Assembly (NCBI GenBank): GCA_037441525.1
Contig: JBBISA010000005.1
Coordinates: 46,809 to 110,808, forward strand
DNA length: 64,000 nucleotides
DNA from: SKVR01 sp037441525
GTDB taxonomy: Bacteria; Bacteroidota; Bacteroidia; Bacteroidales; UBA7960
Reading direction: 5' to 3'
Positions 18,747 through 28,322 of the stretch are shown piece by piece. The position numbers and the translations under genes are program-made. Below the pieces are notes generated by a model, which saw only the letters and a list, made by a program, of their open reading frames with translations, ran no database searches and had not been told where the DNA came from. The stretch's first letter is position 1, and each line of letters begins with the position of its first letter.

Positions 18747-20417
18747 TCAGAATAATCCGGTAATATTTCCCTGATTATCAATGTCAATTTTCTCAGCCGA
18801 GGGATTGGTAGGCAGCCCGGGCATTCGCATCATGGTTCCGGCAATAGGAATAATAAAACCTGCTCCGGCAGCAACCTCAAACTCGCGTATCTTGACGGTG
18901 AAATTGCGCGGACGACCCAATTTATGGGCATCGTCGGAGAGCGACTTCTGGGTTTTTGCCACACAAACAGGGAGTTTATCCAAGCCAATTTTTTCAAACA
19001 AATCCATTTGTTCCTTGGCTTTAACGGTGTATTCTACATGGTCGGCACCATAGAGTTTAGTTGCAATGATGTGGAGCTTTTTTTCAATATCCCAGTTAAA
19101 ATCGTAAAGGGGTTTAAACCCATGTGCACTGTTTTCGGCAATATCCTTAACCAGTTGGGCAAGCTCAAGGGTTCCTTCTCCACCCTTTGCCCATCCTTCG
19201 CAAATGGCAACAGGTACATCCAGTTCTCTGCACCATTCCATTAAATAACGCAGTTCTTCGTTACTGTCGGTAAGAAATCTGTTGATGGCAACAACCGGTT
19301 TTACCCCAAAATGGCGGATGTTTTCAATATGTTTTTCAAGATTAGGGATACCTTTTTCGAGTGCCGAAACCGAGGGTTCGCCGAGCTGGCTCATTTTTAC
19401 CCCACCATGATATTTCAATGCTCTGACAGTGGCTACTATCACCGAAACCCTTGGAAAAAGTCCACCATACTGACACTTGATGTTCATAAACTTTTCGGCT
19501 CCAAGTTCGGAAGCAAAACCGGCCTCAGTAACAACATAATCAGAGAGTGAAAGCCCCATTTTTGTGGCAATTAGCGAATTGGTACCCTGGGCAATATTGG
19601 CAAACGGACCGCCATGGATAATAGCAGGATTGCCTTCTATGGTTTGCACTAAGTTGGGCATAATAGCATATTTCATAAGTGCGGCCATAGCACCCTGGGC
19701 ATGCAAATCGCGCGCATACACGGGTATGTCGTCATAGGTATAGCCCACGAGAATATTTCCAAACTTAGCTTTAAGGTCTTCAATATTTTTAGCAAGGCAC
19801 AGGGCAGCCATTACTTCCGATGCAGCCGTAATATCGAATCCTGTTTGCCGGGGAATACCCTGAACCGGTCCCCCCAACCCAATAACCGTTTCACGCAGTG
19901 AGCGGTCGTTCATATCCATTACCCTTTTCCACATTATCTTCCGGGGATCGAGGTTAAGGACATTTCTGCGGCTTTGCAGATGGTTATCAATTAAAGCTGC
20001 AAGCAGGTTGTGTGCCTTTTCAACAGCCGACATATCGCCGGTAAAATGGAGGTTTATATCTTCCATAGGTAAAACCTGAGAATAACCTCCGCCTGCGGCT
20101 CCGCCCTTGATACCGAAAACCGGCCCCAGTGAAGGCTCGCGCAATACTACGGTAGCTTTAACGCCAAGTTTATTAAGACCTTCGGTAAGCCCAATACTGG
20201 TAGTGGTTTTACCTTCGCCTGCCGGAGTGGGTGTAATAGCAGTTACAAGTATCAGTTTTTTGTTTTTAATTTTTTTTTCGTCGATAAGGCTCAACGGAAG
20301 CTTGGCAATATATTTTCCAAAATAATGAAGTTCTGATTCGTTTACACCGAGTTTTGAAGCAATCTGCTGGATGGGCGTCATGGCAACTCCCCTCGCAATA
20401 TCCAGATCGGTTTTCAT
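18747..20417 (-). CDS. fhs: Formate-tetrahydrofolate ligase
   Basis: ATP-dependent ligation of formate to tetrahydrofolate giving 10-formyl-THF for one-carbon metabolism. The 556 residues match the family. The P-loop PTPAGEGKTTTSIGL is at residues 63-77; other signatures are VLREPSLGPVFGIKGGAAGGGYSQV (split here as VLREPSLGPVFGIKGG), LHFTGDMSAVEKAHNLLAA, and the C-terminal GFIIPIAGTMMRMPGLP. A -7 box (TATCTTTG, minus strand, 20477-20484) lies about 60 nt upstream of the ATG. The fused FtcD/cyclodeaminase at 33249 feeds the same folate pool, so formate and formimino groups can both enter it. Confidence 0.96.
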   Translation of the reverse strand: MKTDLDIARGVAMTPIQQIASKLGVNESELHYFGKYIAKLPLSLIDEKKIKNKKLILVTAITPTPAGEGKTTTSIGLTEGLNKLGVKATVVLREPSLGPVFGIKGGAAGGGYSQVLPMEDINLHFTGDMSAVEKAHNLLAALIDNHLQSRRNVLNLDPRKIMWKRVMDMNDRSLRETVIGLGGPVQGIPRQTGFDITAASEVMAALCLAKNIEDLKAKFGNILVGYTYDDIPVYARDLHAQGAMAALMKYAIMPNLVQTIEGNPAIIHGGPFANIAQGTNSLIATKMGLSLSDYVVTEAGFASELGAEKFMNIKCQYGGLFPRVSVIVATVRALKYHGGVKMSQLGEPSVSALEKGIPNLEKHIENIRHFGVKPVVAINRFLTDSNEELRYLMEWCRELDVPVAICEGWAKGGEGTLELAQLVKDIAENSAHGFKPLYDFNWDIEKKLHIIATKLYGADHVEYTVKAKEQMDLFEKIGLDKLPVCVAKTQKSLSDDAHKLGRPRNFTVKIREFEVAAGAGFIIPIAGTMMRMPGLPTNPSAEKIDIDNQGNITGLF

Positions 20418-20476
20418 AATAGAAATTGTTGAATTTGTAATAAAAACGAAAAATTCCCGCTTTTTTCGGGAACGGG

Positions 20477-20484
20477 CAAAGATA
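20477..20484 (-). promoter_or_regulatory. Putative -7 box for fhs
   Basis: On the minus strand the sequence reads TATCTTTG, a full match to the Bacteroidota -7 consensus TAnnTTTG, about 60 nt before the fhs start. No good -33 TTTG is visible at the usual distance. An inverted repeat TTCCCG/CGGGAA lies between it and the gene (about 20453-20472) in the probable leader. Confidence 0.4.
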
Positions 20485-20615
20485 AGGGGAAATGAAGTTC
20501 GAATTTCCCATAAAAGATTTATTTTTAAATTAAACCAAAAAGCTCTTTAGTGTTAAATTGGCTTAAGAATGAATGGGATAGGTTGTCTGAAAATGACAGC
20601 ACAAGTAATTGTCTT

Positions 20616-22028
20616 TCAGGGCTTATAGGGAGTATAGTCGAACCTTGCAATGGTAAATATTTCTGATTTATCAGTTTTTGGGGTTATGCCTCTGAACAGC
20701 CAAATATTAAAAAACAAACGCAACCCATCAGCTTTGGGAATATGCTCTCCGGCATACTGCCATTGGGCAATGATTCTCCCTTCGGGGGCTTCTTCGTAAT
20801 GGCCATGCCAGCTGGTAAAAATAATCTGGTCGGGGCTCCATTCAATACGGTGGGTAGTATAGGAACCAGTGGTTAGAATCGGAAAAACGAATTGGTTTCC
20901 GGGTTGATCGGCTGGTTGTACAACATAGTTGCCAAACTGGTAATTGTCCTTGTCGCCCCAGCGGCTGAATTCAATATCAATCTCATTGTTTTCGTCGCGA
21001 TAGAGAAATATGGCTGCAACTACGTGTGGGTCAAATTCTTCGGGATGGGCATCAATGTAAAACGTGTAGGTGCCATATCCGAATGTTTCCCTTGAAATAA
21101 CCTCTGTTGCGTACCAGCGGTCATTTTCGGCAGGCGACAAAGTAAGATTTAGCCTTTCACGCCCGTCTATCCACACATGGTTGGTATCATTGGTCCAGTA
21201 GTTTCTGCCAGGATTCCCAAAACCTGCCTTTACATCCCAGTTATAACCCGAAAATTTAACTGTACGGTGCTTTGTGGTTACAAAAAACATAGGTTCGCCT
21301 GACCAGTCCCAGCAATCAGTCCATTGGTTAAATTGCTGCCTTGCAAAAACCCCGGCTGCGAAATGATATTCCCCAGCCTTTTCGGCCTTAAAGGTAAAAT
21401 AAGCCTGACCCCGGCTTTGAGATGGATTGAGGGTTATTTCGCGATCATATCGGCTGATTTTCCCGGTTACAATGTTCTTAAGCATCAAGGTTACCCTAAC
21501 ACGCAGAGCCAGCAGTGAAGGGTTGTTGATAAAAACGTAAGCTGAAAGTTCATCGTTTTCCTGCAAGGAAGGGTTTGCAATATTGTTTTGCCGGAAAGAA
21601 ACTTTCACATCGCTTATGAAAGGCATATTTCTCACAAAAATGAATTCATTTTTATCATGGGTAATTTCTTCGTTATCCCATACCCCCCAAAGTTCGCTGG
21701 CATTATTGAATGCCTGACTATTGCTTTGATGGAACCCAGATATTACATATCCTGGCCCCACCGGAATATCTGAAAACCCCGCCATGGCATCGAGGGTTTG
21801 CGATTGCTGGCTAAACCGACGCCGTTCTATTTTAACCAACCCATTGGAACCGGGTGCAGCCTTGTTTCCCTGGGGTATATTTTTTAGGTGGATAAGTACT
21901 CTTTCTACAGTATCGGCTCGAAAACGCAAATCACCCTCCTGTGAATATAATCTCGAGATTCCGGAAACATAAAACATCGACATACCAAGGTAAATAAGTA
22001 ATACCTGCCAGTTTCGGAATGGGTTCAT
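20616..22028 (-). CDS. Secreted GH16-like concanavalin-fold protein
   Basis: The C-terminal half (about residues 250-470) resembles glycoside hydrolase family 16: it contains the catalytic-type motif EIDIEF, Glu349-Asp351-Glu353, in the form ExDxE, preceded by GYGTYTFYIDAHPEE and followed by FSRWGDKDNYQFGNY and the HRIEWSPDQIIFTSWHGHY strand pair. The N-terminal half is a beta-rich domain of unknown type with conserved-looking VSFRQNNIANPSL. From the ATG at 22028 the protein has 470 residues and a signal peptide (NWQVLLIYLGMSMFYVSGIS), so it is exported. A start at 22094 adds 22 residues and is less likely. The substrate, presumably a beta-glucan or galactan if it is an active enzyme, cannot be told. 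Confidence 0.7.
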   Translation of the reverse strand: MNPFRNWQVLLIYLGMSMFYVSGISRLYSQEGDLRFRADTVERVLIHLKNIPQGNKAAPGSNGLVKIERRRFSQQSQTLDAMAGFSDIPVGPGYVISGFHQSNSQAFNNASELWGVWDNEEITHDKNEFIFVRNMPFISDVKVSFRQNNIANPSLQENDELSAYVFINNPSLLALRVRVTLMLKNIVTGKISRYDREITLNPSQSRGQAYFTFKAEKAGEYHFAAGVFARQQFNQWTDCWDWSGEPMFFVTTKHRTVKFSGYNWDVKAGFGNPGRNYWTNDTNHVWIDGRERLNLTLSPAENDRWYATEVISRETFGYGTYTFYIDAHPEEFDPHVVAAIFLYRDENNEIDIEFSRWGDKDNYQFGNYVVQPADQPGNQFVFPILTTGSYTTHRIEWSPDQIIFTSWHGHYEEAPEGRIIAQWQYAGEHIPKADGLRLFFNIWLFRGITPKTDKSEIFTIARFDYTPYKP

Positions 22029-22468
22029 AGCCTGATTTAAAATAACGGGCGAAAGGTAGTAATTTTTGCTTACAGGAGGGATGGAAAAAACCAAGCGGGT
22101 TGATTATTAATACTTTTTCCTGAATTCGATACTCAACTTTCGTGGTTTATTGATTATATCTGCCACACATTTGGCTTTGATTATCGAAATTATCAACTTG
22201 CTTATTCCAATTTTTAAAAGATATTCTCCAATATTGATTTTTATTCGCATAATCACAGAACTTTGCAGTAAATACCTTCCCCTTTTAAGAATTGCTTTAT
22301 CTTTCTTTTCTAAATTGAAAACTAAACACCAAACAAGGTTACTTTCGGATAGATTATACATGAAAATGAGTGAATAGTAACACAAGTTCAGCAAATGCAG
22401 TTAAAACAATTAATCAACAAGGGTATTTTCCAATAAATTTCCCACAAACACAACCCTACTCCCCAAAT
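22029..22468. other. Divergent gene-free region before the M1 aminopeptidase
   Basis: This AT-rich stretch lies between a minus-strand and a plus-strand gene. TACTTTCG at 22340-22347 with TTG at 22315-22317 is a possible plus-strand promoter for the aminopeptidase (TTCG variant of the -7 box, spacing 22). A 95-codon minus-strand ORF at 22107-22394 has no recognisable features and atypical composition, and I do not support it. Confidence 0.35.
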
Positions 22469-25033
22469 ATGACAATACCAAAGTTTAATTCAACTATTTA
22501 TATTATCGTTTTAGTGATTATCACTTTTATGCCTGGTTGCAATCGTTCAACACGTAGCTTTTTCCACGAAGGGGTATCGGCCGAACTGGCCCGCTACCGT
22601 GCCCGTCAGATCTATGATGTGGCTTACGATCTCTTCTTTTCCATCCCCGAAAACAAAGAAGAACCATTAACAGGCAAAGCAATCATCAGTTTTAAGCCCC
22701 TAAAGGCACAACATGGCCTTATTATCGATTTCGCACCTGGCGATGATTATATCCATTCGGTTTTGGTAAACGGGCAACCCAAACAATACCGGGCAATGAA
22801 CGGCCATATTTATCTTGATGCCGGACTATTGGTTCCGCGCCAGTTAAATACCATCGAAATAGATTTTACGGCTACCGATCAGGCCCTGAACCGGTCAGAT
22901 GAGTTTATGTACACCCTGTTTGTCCCCGACCGGGCTTCAACTGCCTTCCCCTGCTTCGACCAGCCCGATATCAAAGCTCCCTTTTCTCTTACGCTCGAAA
23001 TACCTGCCGCATGGAATGCCTTAAGCAACGCACCCGAAACCAGCACATCAGAATCTGTGGGAAGAAAAAACATAAAGTTTGAATCTCCCAAGCCTATCCC
23101 CACCTATCTTTTTGCATTTACTGCCGGCAGGTTCGAAATCGCGAAAGAAACCCGCAATGGCCGAAGCATAAGGATTTTTCATCGCGAAACAGATATAGCA
23201 AAGGTTGCCAGGAACATCCCTTCCATATTCGACCAGCACTTCCATTCGTTGCAATGGCTTGAAAATTACACGGATATTCCCTACCCTTACGATAAGTTCG
23301 ATATGGCTGTATTGCCAGGCTTTCAGTATAGTGGGATGGAACATCCGGGTGCCGTGTGGTACAGCGATACCCGACTGCTCATTGACGAAAATGCTCCCCT
23401 GGCAACGGTGATGCGCAAAGCTACTCTTATTGCGCACGAAACAGCCCACATGTGGTTTGGCAATCTGGTTACCATGAAATGGTTCGACGATGTGTGGCTT
23501 AAGGAAGTGTTTGCTGGTTTCATGGCCGATAAGATGATAGAAGAGCTTTTCCCCGATGAAAACCACATGCTGCAGTTCATCCTTAACCACTACCCGCGGG
23601 CTATGGCGGTCGATCGCTCCCAGGGTACCCATCCCATTAAGCAGGAACTTACCAACATGAAACTGGCCGGTACACTCTATGGCGCAATTATCTACAATAA
23701 GGCGCCTATCGTTTTTCAGCAGCTCGAAAAAATAATGACCCCTGAACATTTCCGCTCAGCAGTAAGGGAGTACCTGGCCACTTTTGCACATGGCAACGCC
23801 ACTTGGGACGATTTGGCAGCCATTTTCGACCAACATACCCAACATAATATAGGCCAATGGAGCCAGGCCTGGGTTTACGGGTCGGGGATACCAAAAATAA
23901 ACCACCAAATCCAGGATAAAACGGTAATATTAGAACAAGAAAACAAACACGGCAATAAAAACTTCCCGGCTCAATGGCTTGGTTTATCTATTCCCGGGAG
24001 CAACAGAAACCGCCAGAACAAAGAAATATGGCTTGAAAAAAGCCCCTTTACCATAACTGTTGATTCGCTTTATGACGGAGCCCTGATACTAAATGGTGCC
24101 GGAATCGGATATGGTATTTTCGGGTGGAATGATAAGGAAATCAGATACATAAACCAAAATCTGCTATGCACAGATGATGATGTTTTGCGGGCAATGGTTT
24201 ACATGAACCTCTGGGAGAACTTTCTGGATGGGCAAATACAATCCTTGTTTTTCCAGCAGCAACTTACCCATGCAATCAACTGCGAAACCCATCCCCTTCT
24301 CATAAATTACCTGTTGAGCAACCTGCGCACCTGGGCATTCAGTTTTCCGGAATATGCCGCCAGCAAAGCGCTCCAAGCCGAAATTGAAGAATTATTGTGG
24401 ACCAGATTGCTCAGTGCCCCGGCCAACATCACTGAAACATGGTTCGAAACGTGGATAAGCCTTGCACGAACCGACATATCAACCTCCCGAATGGCAGATA
24501 TATACAAAGGCAATCTGAATGTTGGCCACCTTGCCCTTTCCGATAACCTGCATACACAACTTGCATTTGAATATTCTGTAAGGAAAAAAGATGATTCTTC
24601 ATTAATTACTGCTGAACTTCAGCGGATAAAAAATCCGGACCGGCTCAGGCGGTTACAGTTTATTTTGCCAGCCGTTTCAGGTGATGAGCAGTTGCGGCAG
24701 GAGTTTTTTAGGTCGCTGCAAAATCCTGCCAACCGCCGACCCGAGCCATGGGTGCTCGATGCACTATATTTCCTGCATCACCCTGCCCATCCATCTCAGG
24801 GCAAGGATTTGATAAAGAAAAGCCTTGAAATGACCCTGGAAATACAACAAACCGGCGATATTTTCTTCCCACTGAACTGGCTGCAGGCAACCCTTCAGAA
24901 CTACAATGACCCTGAAGTAGCCAGATGGGTAAGGGATTACCTTAATAACCACCCTGAGCTGCCAGCCAACCTGCGACTAAAAGTACTTCAGGCTGCTGAT
25001 ATGATTTTTCGTTCGACAGGCAAAGATAAATGA
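22469..25033 (+). CDS. M1 family zinc aminopeptidase, predicted lipoprotein
   Basis: Gluzincin aminopeptidase that removes N-terminal amino acids from peptides. Counting from the ATG at 22469, the zinc motif HETAH is at residues 323-327 with the downstream glutamate in WLKEVFAGFM, and the substrate-anchoring exopeptidase motif appears as GMEHPGA in place of the usual GAMEN. The N-terminus (IYIIVLVIITFMPGC) is a hydrophobic segment ending in a cysteine, so the enzyme is probably a membrane-anchored lipoprotein facing the periplasm. About 854 residues; the N-terminal beta-domain, catalytic domain and helical C-terminal domain are all present. An upstream GTG at 22370 would add 33 residues before the signal sequence and is unlikely. 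Confidence 0.92.
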   Translation: MTIPKFNSTIYIIVLVIITFMPGCNRSTRSFFHEGVSAELARYRARQIYDVAYDLFFSIPENKEEPLTGKAIISFKPLKAQHGLIIDFAPGDDYIHSVLVNGQPKQYRAMNGHIYLDAGLLVPRQLNTIEIDFTATDQALNRSDEFMYTLFVPDRASTAFPCFDQPDIKAPFSLTLEIPAAWNALSNAPETSTSESVGRKNIKFESPKPIPTYLFAFTAGRFEIAKETRNGRSIRIFHRETDIAKVARNIPSIFDQHFHSLQWLENYTDIPYPYDKFDMAVLPGFQYSGMEHPGAVWYSDTRLLIDENAPLATVMRKATLIAHETAHMWFGNLVTMKWFDDVWLKEVFAGFMADKMIEELFPDENHMLQFILNHYPRAMAVDRSQGTHPIKQELTNMKLAGTLYGAIIYNKAPIVFQQLEKIMTPEHFRSAVREYLATFAHGNATWDDLAAIFDQHTQHNIGQWSQAWVYGSGIPKINHQIQDKTVILEQENKHGNKNFPAQWLGLSIPGSNRNRQNKEIWLEKSPFTITVDSLYDGALILNGAGIGYGIFGWNDKEIRYINQNLLCTDDDVLRAMVYMNLWENFLDGQIQSLFFQQQLTHAINCETHPLLINYLLSNLRTWAFSFPEYAASKALQAEIEELLWTRLLSAPANITETWFETWISLARTDISTSRMADIYKGNLNVGHLALSDNLHTQLAFEYSVRKKDDSSLITAELQRIKNPDRLRRLQFILPAVSGDEQLRQEFFRSLQNPANRRPEPWVLDALYFLHHPAHPSQGKDLIKKSLEMTLEIQQTGDIFFPLNWLQATLQNYNDPEVARWVRDYLNNHPELPANLRLKVLQAADMIFRSTGKDK

Positions 25034-25182
25034 TTATTACCCTTAACTACTCTTTTCTGAAAGGTCGTAAACACAATCTTCCTTAACTCAGGTATTACAT
25101 TTTATAACGAACTTGTTGAAGACACAGATTCCATTAACCGAATGTCAATAAAGAGTAAGACCAAATCTGTAAATATCTGGTT

Positions 25183-26019
25183 TTAAGCTTCTTCATCGCG
25201 TTGCTTGTTTACCCTGCGCGATACACCGATGGAAATTTCATAAAGTATGTAAAGGGGAATTCCTACCAATATCTGGCTAAAAACATCGGGTGGAGTAATA
25301 ATAGCCGATACAACGAGTATGAGGATGAATGCAGTTTTCCGGTTACGTTTCATGAATTCGGGAGTAAGCAACCCAACCCGGCTCAGAAAGTAAACAATTA
25401 CCGGAAGTTCGAATACAATTCCTGTGGCAAAAGTTACCACAGTAACCGTTGAAATATAAGACTTTAGAGCCACTTGATTGGCCACCAGGCTGCTGACCTG
25501 GTATCCGCCCAGAAAATTGATAGTGAGCGGGGCAATTATAAAGTAACTGAAACAAACCCCTGATAAAAACAGAAATGAAGTAATAAAAACTGCACCCCGG
25601 CTATTGGCTTTTTCGTTAGGATGCAACGCGGGCATTATGAACCGCCAGAATTCCCAGAGAATATAAGGAAAAGCAACAATTACCCCTGCTATAAGCGATA
25701 CCACAATATGGGTTTTAAACTGGCCTGCCAGGTCGATATTAATAAGTTGCACAGGGTTTTGATTGATACACAGTGCCGGAGTGTTGACCATTTCTGCCAG
25801 TTGACAAAGCAGCCTGTTGGTAATAAACCAGGGCTCTTTGGGGGCAAGAATAATCAGGTCAAAGATTATTTCTTTGGCAATAAAGGCGCCTATGGCAAAT
25901 ATAACTATGGCAATGGCTGAGCGCACAAGATGTCCGCGTAGTGCTTCCAGATGCCCCCAGAAGGACATGGTATCCTTTTCTTTTTCATTTTCCTTGGGGT
26001 TGTTTTCCTTTTTACTCAC
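25183..26019 (-). CDS. tatC: Sec-independent protein translocase TatC
   Basis: Integral membrane receptor of the twin-arginine translocase, which exports folded proteins such as cofactor-loaded enzymes. The 278-residue protein has about six hydrophobic segments and the family signatures: FWGHLEALRGHLVRS near the N-terminus (equivalent of HLEELRxRL), FPYILWEFWRFIMPALHP, and GIVFELPVIVYFLSRVGLL with the conserved FELP glutamate. Length is at the upper end for the family because of an extended first periplasmic loop. No tatA or tatB is adjacent. The charged N-terminus (SKKENNPKENEKEK) is unusual but cytoplasmic. Confidence 0.95.
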   Translation of the reverse strand: MSKKENNPKENEKEKDTMSFWGHLEALRGHLVRSAIAIVIFAIGAFIAKEIIFDLIILAPKEPWFITNRLLCQLAEMVNTPALCINQNPVQLINIDLAGQFKTHIVVSLIAGVIVAFPYILWEFWRFIMPALHPNEKANSRGAVFITSFLFLSGVCFSYFIIAPLTINFLGGYQVSSLVANQVALKSYISTVTVVTFATGIVFELPVIVYFLSRVGLLTPEFMKRNRKTAFILILVVSAIITPPDVFSQILVGIPLYILYEISIGVSRRVNKQRDEEA

Positions 26020-26127
26020 AATGTTGGTAGTTTTTTTTGAAGGTGCTAAATTAATACTCTTCCATTACACCTTTCAAAATTATTTTAAGGGATAGTTTTG
26101 TTGTTTCACTACAACGATTCCGGGCAT

Positions 26128-26165
26128 AAAAAAAGGCCGTTTCGGTGAGAAACAGCCTTTTTTTT
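26128..26165. terminator. Probable bidirectional rho-independent terminator
   Basis: An A-run (26128-26134), then stem arms GGCCGTTTC and GAAACAGCC around GGTGA, then a T-run (26158-26165). The stem has one mismatch. It lies downstream of the ferredoxin gene and upstream of tatC, both on the minus strand, and so probably ends the ferredoxin transcript. Confidence 0.7.
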
Positions 26166-26199
26166 GTGCGTGTCTGCGGTAAGCAGAAATCATGCGGTT

Positions 26200-26367
26200 T
26201 TAGGCAGGATGGATAGCCTCAACGGGGCAAACATCAGCACACGAACCGCAGTCAGTGCATACATCAGGATCGATTTTATAGATGTCTCCTTCAGATATTG
26301 CGTCAACGGGACATTCGTCGATGCAACTGCCACATGCAGTACAATCTTCAGTGATTATATAAGCCAT
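26200..26367 (-). CDS. 2[4Fe-4S] ferredoxin
   Basis: A 55-residue cytoplasmic electron carrier of the bacterial/clostridial type. It has two complete cluster motifs: Cys9-x2-Cys12-x2-Cys15-x3-Cys19-Pro and Cys37-x2-Cys40-x2-Cys43-x3-Cys47-Pro, in a pseudo-twofold repeat. The start ATG is preceded by an AT-rich leader and a -7 box at 26410-26417. It is monocistronic, bracketed by that promoter and the terminator at 26128. Such ferredoxins serve pyruvate:ferredoxin oxidoreductase and hydrogenases in anaerobic Bacteroidota; the partner is not visible here. Confidence 0.97.
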   Translation of the reverse strand: MAYIITEDCTACGSCIDECPVDAISEGDIYKIDPDVCTDCGSCADVCPVEAIHPA

Positions 26368-26409
26368 TGCAATTAAAATTTAGTTAGTAAATTAATGTGA
26401 TTTCCGTTG

Positions 26410-26417
26410 CAAATATA
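26410..26417 (-). promoter_or_regulatory. Putative -7 box for the ferredoxin gene
   Basis: On the minus strand the sequence is TATATTTG, matching TAnnTTTG, about 43 nt before the start codon. No -33 element at the standard spacing is evident. Confidence 0.4.
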
Positions 26418-26556
26418 AATGCTTAATCTGAACTAACTGAAAAAAAAATGTTCTGTTTACCTTATTTGAAATGGTTTTAAATAGTGAAAAAAATAAACGA
26501 TTGATTTATTAAGCTCATGTAATGGGTTAATTAGACCAACACCATATATTTTACCC

Positions 26557-27264
26557 TTAGAGATAGTTGATGGGTTTGCAGGCCTTACTTATTTCGCGTT
26601 TGCCTGCCGGTCCGGGAAGTTTGGAAACAACAAATCCGGCATTTTGCATGGCTCGTCGCACAGCACTTTTCGAACAATAGGTTACCAGAATACCCCCACT
26701 TTTCATGGCATCGAACAACAATTTAAAGACATCTTCGCTCCAGAGTTCGGGCTGGGTATCGAATCCGAAGGCATCGAAATACACCAGATGATACTTGCCG
26801 GGTGGCAAATGGCCTTCCAAAATTCCTTTGGCAAAACACCTCACAAAAAAATAATCCTGTATGTTTTCATACTTAACCGGACCTGCCCGATGAATACGTT
26901 CAAAAAGGTCATGGTTCCAGGTTTCTTCAAAAAACAGGGGGTAATTAAGCTCCGTGGTTAGTGTTTTTGGCAACGGACGAGGTTCAAAGGCTTCATAGAT
27001 AATTCTTGTTTTATTCAACACTGCATAACGAGCTGTTAGAAAAGCATTCAATCCGGTGCCCATGCCAACTTCGAGCACAAACAAGGGATTTGGAACCGGA
27101 ACAAAAGCTTCGAGCCCACTTTTTATAAACACATGCTGCGACTCCTGCATAGCGCCGTTTACCGAATGATATTGCTCATCGAAACCGGCAAGTTTAAGTG
27201 TATGCGAACCGTCAGCTGTTTTTATCAGCAAAGGTTCAAATGGGTCTGATGCCAAATGGTTCAT
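26557..27264 (-). CDS. MnmD-type tRNA 5-methylaminomethyl-2-thiouridine methyltransferase
   Basis: A 235-residue stand-alone version of the MnmC methyltransferase domain (DUF752), which methylates the wobble uridine side chain of tRNAs reading NAA/NAG codons using SAM. Signatures: FDEQYHSVNGAMQESQHVFI near the N-terminus, the SAM-binding LEVGMGTGLNAFLTA, HLVYFDAFGFDTQPELW with the catalytic-site DAF, and a C-terminal AGFVVSKLPGPAGKREI. There is no FAD-dependent oxidase half, as is usual outside gamma-proteobacteria. The partner glycine-forming MnmEG pathway is presumably elsewhere. Followed on the same strand by another methyltransferase gene upstream (60-nt gap), possibly cotranscribed. Confidence 0.88.
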   Translation of the reverse strand: MNHLASDPFEPLLIKTADGSHTLKLAGFDEQYHSVNGAMQESQHVFIKSGLEAFVPVPNPLFVLEVGMGTGLNAFLTARYAVLNKTRIIYEAFEPRPLPKTLTTELNYPLFFEETWNHDLFERIHRAGPVKYENIQDYFFVRCFAKGILEGHLPPGKYHLVYFDAFGFDTQPELWSEDVFKLLFDAMKSGGILVTYCSKSAVRRAMQNAGFVVSKLPGPAGKREISKACKPINYL

Positions 27265-27324
27265 TGTTCAGAATTATCAACCTGGTTAAAAGGAAGGACT
27301 TTATTGGCGAAATAAAAAATTGAT

Positions 27325-28044
27325 TTACGATTTAACTGAAAACAACCTTGCTACATAGTTATGGGTATCTCCCTGAAAAAACAACTCGCTATCCAACCCC
27401 ACCTCATGGGCAACGTGGCTGAGATTGTCGAAATCGACAAACAACCAGGGGAAAGGTTCACCACTGAGTTTTTTGTAGGATACCTGGTAGTTGATTTCTC
27501 CATAATAATTGCCCGCAAGGTTTATCATAACTGAGCCATCTTCATCTTCATACATATACAAAATATCGGTCGATTCAAGGTAAACCGAACCACCCGGTGC
27601 AAGCAAAGATGCTGCTTTGGTTAACAGGTAAGTGAGCCCATGAAGGCTTCGGGCCATCCCGGTTCCGTTCATCAAAAAAAGAATAGTATCAAATTTTTCA
27701 TCATCAAGGCTAAAAAAGTCCTGTAGTCGAGCATCTTTGATTCCACGCTGTTTCATACAATTCACTGCTCCTATGCTAATATCAATGGCTGTAACATTAA
27801 ACCCTTTTCCCTGAAGATAAAGTGCATGAGAACCTGCACCGGCGCCAACATCAAGCACCCTGCCTTTGCATTGGTTTAGCACCATTTGTTCCCAAAAGGG
27901 CATCTGCTCAAATTCTCTGAAAAAATAGGCTACCGGTAATTTTTCATTACCACCTATATCAACTTTTACTTTCAAATTTTCTCTGGTATTTCCGGCCAGA
28001 TAATCGTGAAAGGCAATACTGAAGATATCGGGACTCTGACTCAT
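27325..28044 (-). CDS. Class I SAM-dependent methyltransferase, substrate unknown
   Basis: Rossmann-fold methyltransferase of 239 residues. SAM motif I is RVLDVGAGAGSHALYL, motif II VTAIDISIGAVNCMK, and the central acidic motif DTILFLMNGTGM replaces the usual post-motif acidic loop. The N-terminal part (SIAFHDYLAGNTRENLKV) and the late VYLESTDILYMYEDEDGS point to the small-molecule methyltransferase type, but I cannot name a substrate. It is upstream of the MnmD-like gene on the same strand with a 60-nt gap. Confidence 0.8.
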   Translation of the reverse strand: MSQSPDIFSIAFHDYLAGNTRENLKVKVDIGGNEKLPVAYFFREFEQMPFWEQMVLNQCKGRVLDVGAGAGSHALYLQGKGFNVTAIDISIGAVNCMKQRGIKDARLQDFFSLDDEKFDTILFLMNGTGMARSLHGLTYLLTKAASLLAPGGSVYLESTDILYMYEDEDGSVMINLAGNYYGEINYQVSYKKLSGEPFPWLFVDFDNLSHVAHEVGLDSELFFQGDTHNYVARLFSVKS

Positions 28045-28322
28045 AAAATCTACAATTACTCAATAACAATTACCATAAGGCTACAAAAAATTTCAAAATC
28101 AAAATTAGAAAAATATATCCCGTTCATGGGTTATTTCCAGCTTGTTTGTGATGAAAAATGGTTTCTTTCCATTGAAAAACAGTTTCTTCCTATAATCGTT
28201 GCAATTCATCAAAATAAATTCTAACTTTATAGAAAAAGGTCGCAAAATCGGCTTAATCCTTCCCCTTGATGCAGAAAATCACGACCCAAAAATCAACTTT
28301 GCTTCATTAAACAATCAAAACT

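Noticed and set aside
22107..22394. 95-codon minus-strand ORF upstream of the M1 aminopeptidase
   Set aside because: Low-complexity, Ile/Lys/Leu-rich, overlaps the probable promoter region, no domain.
28006..28224. 72-codon plus-strand ORF overlapping the methyltransferase start
   Set aside because: AT-rich intergenic sequence with no recognisable product.
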